Shown here piece after piece: positions 1-10,259 of a stretch of DNA of 64,000 bases. The notes beneath the pieces are model-generated. The model worked only from the letters and a program-made list of their open reading frames with translations. It did no database searches and was not told where the DNA came from. Positions within the stretch are counted from its first letter, which is position 1. Every line of letters begins with the position of its first letter. The stretch is from Solea solea (Eukaryota > Chordata > Actinopteri > Pleuronectiformes > Soleidae): NCBI RefSeq assembly GCF_958295425.1, contig NC_081138.1:24223886-24287885 (forward strand), read 5' to 3'. The position numbers and the translations under genes were made by a program.

Positions 1-186
1 TGTCTCAAATGGTTGAGGTGAGAGGAAAGGAGAGGTGGGTGGAAAATGGGAAGGGAAAGGAATCTTTGACATTTTCTATGGTTATATACAGATTTTGCTG
101 CTCCGACATGCTTCAAACAGATATACAGAACAAAATCTAATACATTGTATGCTATATTACAATAGTAATAGCGAGATTAAATGCAT

Positions 187-447
187 GCATGTTGTCCCCG
201 CGTGTGTCTGTGTGTTTTCTCCGTGTTTTTCGGTTTCCTACCACAGTCCAAAAACATGTGGATTTGGGGATTAGGCAAATTGGACACTTTAAATTGACTA
301 TAGGAGTAAGTGTGAGAGTGAATGGTTGTTTGTGTCGTGTGTGTGTGTACCTGTCCAGGGTGTACCCCAGACAGGTCAGCTGGGATAGACACCAGCGCCC
401 CCCTGCGACCCTCATGTGGAGGATAAAGTAGTACAAGATGAATGGAA
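187..447 (+). mobile_element. SINE, head-truncated
   Basis: Body: TTTTCTCCGTGTTTTTCGGT, TCCAAAAACATGTGGATTTG, GAGAGTGAATGGTTGTTTGT, ACCTGTCCAGGGTGTACCCC, GTCAGCTGGGATAGACACCA and CTCATGTGGAGGATAAAGTA. It explains all open frames in the first 450 bases. Confidence 0.85.
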
Positions 448-1865
448 GATCACTGCCATCACCTTGACAAGATGGACCCAATCCTTGTGGCATTAAGTTT
501 TAAAAGGAAAGCAATGTGTATTGGTGAAGCATTAAATTTGGCAAAAAAAAAACTCAGAAAACAGCCAAAACAGCCAAAAACAGTACCTCAGATTACCAAT
601 TATGTGTCATATTTATACATGATAAAAGCATCTCTGAGAGTAGGAGAGGTATATAATGTGGCTGGTTTCTGTGGGCAGATTAAATGTGCAAGCTATTGTA
701 AACAGAGCTTCATGGGGATGAAGGATGTTGTGAGGATGAGATAAGGGAAAATGTGCTTTTAGAATGTCAGAGGACCAAAGTTTACATTTATGGAGAGATG
801 CTATGAAGTGGTCTTATCTTAGGGTTTATTTTAAGAGTGGTGACATTATAAAAAATGCATGTGAACCAGGGTGAACCCTGAAATGTTTTAGTACATGCAT
901 TCACTGAGAGGATTATTCTATTTATTTAGATGTGGAGTATAACCTGAGCCTGCTCAGTAGTTGAATAATTAAAAAATAAAAGTATATCTACTTCTAAAGA
1001 CAAACTGTATTTTACAAGTTGATTTACAAGATTATACAATAACAAACGAAGAAACAAAGAGTTGTCTTCTTTCATCTGCCTATATAACAGCACAAATTCA
1101 ACGCCTCTTCATTATTTCTTTATTACGTGGTACAGACAGTCCACACTGTTGGGAGACAGATGAGCAGGTGTCAGTATTTACAGACGACAGGAGCCCATAT
1201 CACCTTCTGAGGTCACCATGCAAAGCTCCCTTTATAAAAGCAGCAGCAGTGCAGTAACTGAACAGTGTGGCCATGCAAATACTGTTAAGTCTTATGCAAA
1301 CTACAGACCACATGCAAATGCAAACTATAGACTGATAAATGCTTAAATAAATTAAAGCTGCTACTCAACAGCAGACATCTGAATACTGACTTTATGTTTT
1401 CATGTTCGATGAGGTAAAACACATTCTGTGAGTACAAATGCACACAGACATAATTTATTTCTGTTTTCTGTTTGCAAAGAACATGTGATGTTGTTTTTTA
1501 ACAACATCACATGTGACTGACTGGACTGACTGTTTATGAACGTTTGTCTCCTCGAGCAGTCACATGCTCAGCTTGAGTGTAGATGTTGTTGTTTTTTTTA
1601 GGGCTGAAACAATTACTCGATTAATAAATTATTAATCAAGTACTGAATTAATCTTCATCTATTCTGATTTTCAGATTCTTAAATGTGAATATGTTTGGTT
1701 TCTTTGCTCCATGTAGCAAAGAAATCATTACATTTTGGTTTATTAATGACAATCAGTTGAACTACAAGAACGAAAGCGAATTTTAACTAAATTGAGGCAT
1801 TTTCCTCACCGTCCTGTCGATACCTGAACGCACCAGGGAGCTGTTGAAACTGGTTCTGAATTCTC
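448..1865. other. Upstream region of shcbp1, no gene
   Basis: AT-rich. A 100-codon frame at 442-744 begins inside the SINE and has no family signature. It contains a perfect 15-bp hairpin (1481-1514) and a hAT-like terminal fragment (TAGGGCTGAAACAATTACTC, from about 1598). Confidence 0.5.
1598..1650 (+). mobile_element. hAT-like terminal fragment
   Basis: TTAGGGCTGAAACAATTACT followed by CGATTAATAAATTATTAATC is a known fish hAT-type terminus; no opposite end found. Confidence 0.5.
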
Positions 1866-1963
1866 ATTGGTTCAGGCGTCTGTAATCGTCATAGAAAGGC
1901 GGGACATCTTGCGATTGTCGTGTGGTGATTGGTCGCGGCCGAGCAGACCGGGAATATTTTGAA
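1866..1963 (+). promoter_or_regulatory. Candidate cell-cycle (G2/M) promoter of shcbp1
   Basis: Two inverted CCAAT boxes (ATTGG at 1866-1870 and 1928-1932), an E2F-like GGCGGGA (1898-1904) and a CHR-like TTTGAA (1958-1963) lie in about 100 bp, ending some 120 bp before the shcbp1 start codon. The second CCAAT box is 30 bp upstream of the CHR-like site. CCAAT plus CHR is the known layout of genes driven by NF-Y and the DREAM/MuvB complexes in G2/M. No TATA box is obvious. The function is inferred from motifs only. Confidence 0.5.
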
Positions 1964-2083
1964 AGTAGTAATAGGGTGTGTGCTGCTGTTCCGGTTGTGT
2001 TTGTGTCACTTGGCTCTAATGCTTCTGAAGATCTATTGTTAATATCTTTAAACACGCATTTTTAAAACAAATAAAAACTCTTC

Positions 2084-5000
2084 ATGGAGCAGGAATCTCT
2101 GGAAAGCACGTCGGGGGGAAGGACAGAGTCTGTAAACTCGATGATATCGGACTCGGACGCGCTGGTGGCAGATGTGTCGTCGTTCGTTAACGTTGAGCTC
2201 GACGACGAGGAAAACAATAATAACGGCATACACGCACATGATCATTATGCCCCAGCCATAACTCAAGGTATGTGTCAAGGTAGAAGGTATTTACTGTTAA
2301 ATGTGTTACATGTGTGGCTTAGGTTCACCAGTTAGCCAACAGTTAGCCCCACTGCTTTGAGTAAATGCATCCAAATATTCAGTTCAACCCTCAGTGTACT
2401 ACCCTCTTAAGTCACTAAGGACAAAAATGTCCACTTCCAAAAAACTGCTATGAAAACTGTCACATCTACTGTTTGTCAATCCACACGCTTTTCTACCTCC
2501 TTTAAGGGGATATGTGCACATCAAATATGCATAAATACAGGCCGATGGAAACACACCAGTTGAGCTGATATGTGATGATGTGGTTTAAGTGAATTCTTTT
2601 TTTGGCCAACAGCTCTTTTTCAGAATGATGAGGAGGATGAAGATGGGAGTAGTGAAAGTGATGAAGATGACGACAGTGGCACAGACAACTTCAACAGTGA
2701 CAAGTCAGGGACGAAGCTGCAGCGACGTGAGCGTCATGCAGGAGAGACTTCAAGTCTTCCTGGTACATTTCAGACGAGCCACCTGCTGTTCTATGAGAGG
2801 TTCAAGGCATATCAGGACTACATGCTTGGTACCAGCACACACACAGTCATGCAGTCTTCCTCCAGTACAGAATTGTGGTAATACCAGGTTTACCTGGTCA
2901 TTAGACTGCTGCTCTCAATGTATGTTTGTATATTTGTTTGTAGGAGACTGTAAGCCTTCTGAGGTAAAGGCCTTCATATCAGACTACCTGGAGAAGGTGG
3001 TGGAGCCGTGTGATTGGCTCGCTGTGTGGTCTACTGATGTCTTTGATGTTCTGGTGGAGGTAAGACGAAAACCCCTGTTCCACACACAAACACTCAGTTA
3101 CATCTAGCTTTTAAATGTAATTCCTTTCAGTCCTGGCTGGATCTAATATTGGGTACTAAAAACAGAGTTGACTACTAAATATCAGAGTATCAGTATCAGA
3201 GTATCAGGCTATTATTAGGCCATCTATTGGCACATGATAACGTTTGCTGAATTTTGGTTTTGTTAAACCAAAAAAAAGGTAAAAAAAACAACAACTTTAC
3301 AATCAAAAAAATTAATGGATTCATGACTGAATACTAGAGTGCTTTTACTTTGAAACAACACTTTTTTCTGTGTCTACTTTCCATATGACAGATGTAGACA
3401 TTGAGGCTGTGGGAGATAAGTGTGTGTTTTGCTGTAAACTGCACACAGCTTGCTGGAAAAACCGGTGTGCGAGCTCTGTTCTCACAAAGAGAAGCATGGT
3501 TCACATCACACACTTCCAATCTGATAACATACATGGGTGCCTAAATGAAAAGCAAAACATTCCAAAATGCAGAAAAGTTTGTCATCATAAAGGCAATCAC
3601 AGTAAATTACGCAAGGTATGAGCGCTAATGATGTTTTGGTGATTTCAGGTATGTGATCTGGATCTAAAGGATCTGAAGGCATGTGTGAAGACAGTGCTGC
3701 CACTGCAGTGTGACACTAGAGGCTGTGACCTCACTGAAGAGGCCATGAACTCTGTGCTAGAAGCCAACCAGCACAAAGTGTCACTGCAGGAGCTGCAGGT
3801 AGTCTACGACGAGTCTGGGGAAGTTGATCAGACCGCCCTCGCTCTGGAGCACCTCAGGTGGGACTGCTGAACTGGTGCTCTACCTGGAGTTCACTTGTTG
3901 GTGTTATTGGTTGATTTCATTTTGTCCTCTCTTCACTTCGTTCTGCAGCTTTTTCTTTAATCACATCTGGAGGCAGTGGGATGAGGAAGATGAAGACGAT
4001 GACTTTGACTACTTTGTTCGTTGTGTCGAGCCTCGCCTCAGACTGTAAGTACACCCTCAGTTTTTATGTTGGTCTTGTAATGAGAAGTGTTTTTTCATTC
4101 CCGTGAATCCTATTTGAAAATGTGCTTTCGCAGCTACTACGACATCCTAGAAGACCGAGTTCCAACAGGCCTGGTGGCAGAATACCAATCATTATTGGAG
4201 AAATGCTCTCAGTGCTTCCAGCTGTTCTCTGCACTTCGTAGTGGCCTTAGCACTGACTCCGACTCCGAGCTGGACAACGTGTCCATGGTGGAGGGACTAA
4301 AGCTCTACGACCAGCTGGAGAGATTTAAGCGTAAACTGCACATCATTGAGAACCCCCTATTGAGGTAAAGGATTTGTGTGTCTAAACTCCAGCTCTCATT
4401 TCCCCTACATCGTTACCACTATTGCCACTTTGGCTCTCTCATCCAACTTTTAACACAACATGGATGTTGTCCTCCATCAACTTCTGTCCAGGTATGTGCT
4501 GGGCTACAAAGGTAATGCCAGGCAGCAGTGTGTGCAGAGTCGTGGACTCAGAACCACTGGTGTGAAGGTGGTTCATGTCGTCACATCGTCCTGCAGCACC
4601 ATCCAGCTTCAGTCCCTCCTCAATACCAGACTACTGCCTCTGTGCTCCAATGGGGAAACAGAGATACAGGTGAGAAGTAAAACAAAACAAAAAACACACA
4701 CTTATAAAGTTGTTTTTGTTGAGTTAGGTCATGATCCTAAGGTTGAGATGTGTGGGCCACAGCACCAGATGAAAAAACTGATTTTAGCCACTTTACAAAA
4801 GGCTCAATGTGAAAAAGTACTATTTTTTGACATCATTTAAGGTCAGCACAGTCAGATGTTGTGTACACTCTCACTGCAACCCTAAGCATTGATGGGAATT
4901 CTAAAGTTTGTCCCAAAGGTGCCACCAGAGGGAAGCAAACAAGTCAAGTCAATTGTATTTATATAGCCCAACACCACAAACACAGTTTGCCTCGACCCTA

Positions 5001-7574
5001 ATCCACAAAAAACCTTTATAACCCTTGCAGATTACAAACAAACCATCACATTTACAACCAGTGGAAACATATAGAATATGGTCCACTTAATATGAACAGT
5101 GTCTGTTAATGAGCCCTCGGACTCACTGACCGTCAGTAACCTGCGTGTTGTGTGTGTTTAGTTTCACAGAGAGCCAGTATCAGCAGTGGACTCGTGTCAT
5201 CAAGGTGACGTGGTTCTTGTTCTCCCAGGAATCTACAGTGTCAATAGCACCATCTTCATACCAGACTCCATCACTGTAGAAGGTATAATAATATAATATA
5301 ATATATTTATATATTTAGTTAAAACAATACTTGCTGTTAACTGACATATATATATTTTTTTTCATATTTTTTTTTTGTTGAATGTTTTGCAGGCTTTGGT
5401 TTTCCCGATGACGTGGTGATTGAGAAGAAAAACAAGGGGGACTCGTTTGTCGAATCCACGGGAGCTGATGTCAAACTGTCCAACATCAAGTTTATCCAAC
5501 ATGACGCCATCGAAGGCATTCTTTGTGAGTACAGACTCCTGAGCCCTCACTATAAAAATGTAACAAACTCTCAGCCTAACTGTGCCTTCACACCAGGCTT
5601 TACTCGTGTATGTGCAAATAGACATAACCCACGACTGCTCACCTGGAGCTAATACAAGAGCCAACCAGCCAACAACAGTACAACCAATGTGCAGCTTTTG
5701 ACCCTAGGTACTCCAGTAATATCCTCTTAGCTATTGAATGTATAAATAAAGATCAATATGGTGATAAAATATACTTTACTCACCATGTCAGACACTTGTG
5801 AATCAGCAGGAGCAGGTGAGTGAGCTGGTGGTTACCAACTCTGGGTTAAAGTAACATCACTTTCTAGAAGAGGAAAAACTCTTTTCACTATGGGAGACAC
5901 TCATTTCACAGTTTTGTGAGTGTTCATGTTGTGTTATATGTGTTCAAAAATAACTACGTTAACGTGACTCTACTGTTTGATGATTGTCAGGTATCCGCCA
6001 GGGAACTCTGAACATGGAGAACTGTGTGCTGCAGTGCGAGACCACCGGAGTCATCGTCCGGACATCGGCCTGTTTAAACATGAACATGTGCGACCTGTAC
6101 GGATCCAAGGTGACTGCTGTTAGAATCTAGTTTGTCTCTAGTCAAAGCCATTTCACAGACGAGACAGTTTCTAAGGCCCTGGTCAGACCTTGATTAGGTT
6201 TTTAATGTGTGGTTGTATTGCTGTGTGTTATGTGCAGGGGGCTGGTGTGGAGATTTACCCCGGCAGCGTTTGCAGTCTGATCAGCAACGGCATCCATCAC
6301 TGCAAGGATGGGGTCCTAATCAAGGTGAGAGGAGATTTAAATCAAACGCTGTCCTCAATTACATCACAACACTTTCTTTTGCATTTGTACTGAGGAGCGG
6401 AAAGACAAACGCAGACAACGTGACAGTACAGTGTCACACAGCAAATGCTCACATGATCCTAAAGTCCTCTTCATTGTGTCCAGGACTTTGCCGACGAGCT
6501 CGATGTGTTGCCGTCCATCACCATGGAGAACAATGTGATCCACAACAATGAGGGCTATGGAGTGATTGTGGTGAAGCCCAACACAGGGCAACAAGAGAAG
6601 GTTCCTGTGGACGGAAGTGAAGGTAGGCACTGTCGCGTTGTAAAACTAAAGGGATAGTTCAAGTTTTCTTAAAGTGTGGATGTAGAAGACACTGACACAT
6701 AGTAGGGCTGCTCGATTATGGAAAAAAACATAATCGCGATTATTTGGGCCAAAATAGAAATCACGGTTATTTCAAACGATTACTCGTCAGCAAGGAAAAT
6801 TAGCTACTGGCTGTCCTAGAAGTCACTAAATTACTTCTAATTGTAATGGACGCTGTAATAACGACAGACAGACTGTAATGCGATTTTCCCCGTCCTCATA
6901 ATTTATTAGTTTCTTCGCATCGTGCTTGATGTGCATGGGAGGGTGCATTATAATTCATATCAGAATTATTCACACGTTCATCCCGTCAGACCTTTACAAC
7001 GATACGTGCTTTCACATCAGTCTCCAAAAGTCTCTAATAACATATAAAAAAGTTCACTAGAGTTATCTGAATACTCGCGAAGCTGACAACACTTTTTGAC
7101 GGACGATGAGTGGGACAGGAAGTCAGACACATTAAAAGCGTTTCGTTTTTGTAATCATTTGCGGCCTTAATCGTTTCGATTAATTGCTCAGCCCTAACAC
7201 ACAGTCTTCCTCTGACTTTCCCAGAACAACCTGCAAAAGACTCCACTGGAGGTGCAGCTGAAGATGAAGAGCTGGGAGGAGATTCTGTCCCTGTCAGTGT
7301 TGCCACCACATCATCATCATCATCAATGAGCCCAACCTCCAGCTCTGCAGCTGCTGAGTCAAAGTCCACAGAGAATAACAACAACAGCGGCAGCAGCACA
7401 GAAGGTGACGTGGCCTCGGGCAGGAAGTGGCAGATAAGTCGTCAGCTGAGCAGAAACAAAGAGACCTGCAGCCGAGCCGTCCAGGATCTGACGGACCACG
7501 AGATCTTCATCTCCGTTCAAGGAAATCAGTTCAAGCGCAACGGCATGGGTGACTTTGGCACCTTTTACTACTGA
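2084..7574 (+). CDS. shcbp1: SHC SH2-domain-binding protein 1, 13 coding exons
   Basis: Coding exons: 2084-2267, 2613-2828, 2944-3059, 3649-3857, 3949-4044, 4134-4364, 4492-4669, 5162-5282, 5393-5524, 5991-6109, 6238-6324, 6484-6622 and 7225-7574. All have GT-AG junctions; the total of 2178 nt gives 725 residues (human about 672). Visible: a Ser/Asp/Glu-rich N-terminus; the WDEEDEDDDFDYFVRCVEPR and YYDILEDRVP blocks typical of SHCBP1; then a right-handed parallel beta-helix region (TLNMENCVLQCETTG, GAGVEIYPGS, NNVIHNNEGYGV); and the conserved end GDFGTFYY. In the family, SHCBP1 binds the SHC adaptor and works with centralspindlin at the spindle midzone in proliferating cells. The last exon encodes a Ser/Asn-rich linker partly built from TCA repeats, which explains much of the extra length. 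The ATG was chosen because it opens the first in-frame exon just after a typical promoter. The testis paralogue SHCBP1L is less likely. Confidence 0.93.
4930..5010 (+). repeat. Dispersed repeat fragment in a shcbp1 intron
   Basis: AGTCAAGTCAATTGTATTTA followed by TATAGCCCAACACCACAAAC is a very common fish repeat motif (TTTATATAGC block). Confidence 0.5.
6703..7196. mobile_element. hAT-like MITE in shcbp1 intron 12
   Basis: Begins TAGGGCTGCTCGATTA and ends TTAATTGCTCAGCCCTA, which are inverted repeats of each other. It is flanked by near-identical 8-bp sequences, ACACATAG (6695-6702) and ACACACAG (7197-7204), the target-site duplication length of hAT transposons. There is no transposase reading frame inside, so it is non-autonomous. 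The insertion sits in a fragment of another dispersed family (6650-6702, the GTTCAAG...TGTGG arm). Confidence 0.8.
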
Positions 7575-10259
7575 AGACAATATTTTAACATCAACAGTTT
7601 TCTGCCTAGTTATGATTTCCTTACAGCTTCGTATTTTAACTGATTACCTGGGACATGTAATACATTCTGCTGCTTCACATCACAGATGGATGATGCGTCT
7701 GTTTGTACCTGCGGCACTGAATTGAACTTTTATCTTATTTATTTCTCTGGGCTTTTTTAAAAGAAAGAAATAACGCATACATAGATGGAAATCTGGTGAC
7801 TTTTGGTGGTATGACTAAAATTCTACTAAATGTGATATCAAAGGTCGTGGCACTTGCACAGTAATAATTTAATTTTACCACGAGTTAAATGTGATTTTGC
7901 ACATGGTGCCTTAAGGTTTGTTTTTTTAGGTTTCATTGTTTGTGTTTTAAGTCCGGAGGTCGCTCTGAAAGTTAGACGTCTGATGAAACTGAAAGTTGAT
8001 ATTTTAGATTTAGACTGAGAATAGGGACGAGGTGGCTTTCAGTTTGTGGAAATGTTAAAAGGATCTTTCAGGTTTTGGAGGTGGTGTTTGAATGGAGTTC
8101 ATAGTATTTGCCGCCTGAGCTGTCACCGTCTGTTGCTGCAAAGGCACATTCACTCTCACAGAAATAAGAAAAACTAATTTTAACCACTTGATAAAAGGCT
8201 TACCAAATAAAATCTACAATATCTTATGTATTTGAAAGTTTGTGTCACTTTGATAAATGGGGAGGAAGGATTTCCAACACAGAACTCTTAAAATACTAGC
8301 ATGAATTTACACATGGAGGTGTCAGTAGACCGTGTCCCTCTGAGCTAAAATCACTGATTTTCTGTATGGACTTTGGTGTGGCAAAGCAGTTAACACAGCT
8401 ACCAAGATATTGTAGACTTAAACTGGGGTAGATTTTATAAAGGCAGCACTAATTCATGTGGCCAATGTTTGTTTTACCTCATGTCAAGTGTCCAAGGGCT
8501 GACTATGTGTCTGTACCGTATAAGTATGGGTAACCGGTCTGTAAAGGGGGACATTTATTATATTCATTGTTTAAACCAACTCGGAAAATGTCTTAGTTCT
8601 GACTTAATTTGCTCCACAAACTCAAATAAAAATGTTTGGAAAAAACAACAAAGTGACTCTTAAAAAAGCAGCGAGTGCTGCGTTTGTACTGAAGCACATA
8701 CACTCAACATCTGATTTGCTGCCAAAATACAGGCTTTTCTCATGTTTCCCAGAGTCAGTAAGAACAGAATGAGAGGAAGTGCCTTCAGTTCTCAGCCTTT
8801 CCTCCTCCCAGTGTGGGTTTCTGGAAACAAGACACCCTCTCTGCATGTAAACGTTGCACTGAGCATACTTTCTCGTATTAGTATTAAGTTACAAAACGAG
8901 GTAATAAAAGTAAGGCCGCAAGTAAGAAATCCATTTACGAGGAAGTGGTTAAATCCATCACCACATACAATGGATTGGCACAGAATCAAAATGGAAAACC
9001 GGAGCTACTCTTTAAGAACCCAAAAAGATGAATGCTGCCAAATTTTGGAAAGATTGATTGAATTTAGAACCTCAACCCAAGCAGACTTTGATGGAAATAA
9101 AAAAAAGTAAGCTCTCTAGTTTTGAGAACAGATGCTGTAGAAAACTGCAGTTATGTAAGGTATGCATGTGGGTAGTAGAGAGAGTATTTGTGTGGAAGTG
9201 TGTCTAACCTGTATATTTGGAGGCGTGTGTAAGCACATGTTTACAGGAGAATGAATATGGAGGATCTGTCCTTCACCACACCAAAAGGATCTTTTGTAGA
9301 CTCCCATTTGTCCACCTGCACACACAAAAAGAACAGAAAAAGTGGAAAAGGACGATGAAAATACCAATTCTGTATTCTTTGTATGGAAAAAAAAAAAGGG
9401 AACATCATAAAGAAAACAACTTAAAATACACATTATCGGATGTAAAAGGGAAAACAGTACAGATAAAATACAAAATACACAGGCATTAAAACACACGGTA
9501 ATATAAAAGGCACACTATCACATTAACGGTGTTCTTCATCTCCCATAGTTTGTACTCCCCCACACTCTCTCTCCCTCTGTGACTGCAGTGCTGTTCAAAC
9601 CATCATTTTACTATCACCATGGTAATTACCACACCATTATATTATACACGTTGGCAGTCATGCATTTTGTGTGATTAGAGTCCAGTTAAACTTTAACCAA
9701 CGTTTGCTTATCAGCTTAAAAACAAAGAACCCCTGTTTTTACGGCTGACGCTTTTACAGCTCAAAAGATAAATAAACGGTCACATCCCTGTTTGATATTT
9801 AAAGTCACAGTTTCAATGAGCTCACCACTGTGGAAAGAACAACTGCACAACATATGATTGAAAATTCTGAATTTTACTGGAAAGGTGCAAAACAAATGAA
9901 GAAAAAAAAAAAAATAAAATCTCAGTGAATTACACAAAAACTCAAGATACATGTCAAATCCATCACGTCGTTCCGTTAACAGCAAACTCCCGTTAACGGC
10001 ATTTTACACAGACTACTTCAGCAGCAGGCATGGGTCCACATAAGGCAAGGTGTTGTATGACTCATAAAGCAAAAGAAGCCATGAATCATTTATGTCCAGG
10101 TTGTTATCAAAATATGCTTCTTCTTTTTTTTATTTTGTCTAATAAAAATATTCTCAGTTGATTGGTTACCATAGAAAATCCAAAAGAACACAACCTGTGA
10201 AATAATGAGACAGAAATGGTAGGAAATGTGTAGAGGAAGACGGTCGTCGGGCGAACGTC
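7575..10259. other. shcbp1 / spg21 convergent intergenic region with both 3' UTRs
   Basis: No coding gene is recognised. The left part is the shcbp1 3' UTR, with polyadenylation signals AATAAA at 8206-8211 and 8625-8630. The right end holds the spg21 3' UTR (antisense AATAAA as TTTATT at 10129-10134). Between 8700 and 9500 the sequence is AT-rich with A-runs and no convincing exon structure; the short open frames there lack family resemblance. Confidence 0.6.
10129..10134 (-). other. Candidate spg21 polyadenylation signal
   Basis: AATAAA on the minus strand, about 125 nt after the spg21 stop codon. Confidence 0.4.

Noticed and set aside
152..493. Overlapping open frames in the first 500 bases
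   Set aside because: They lie on the SINE copy at 187-447 and have no protein family similarity.
3370..3621. Possible extra shcbp1 exon (83-codon open frame)
   Set aside because: It meets a stop right after the only good acceptor, and joining exon 2944-3059 directly to 3649-3857 preserves phase and family alignment.
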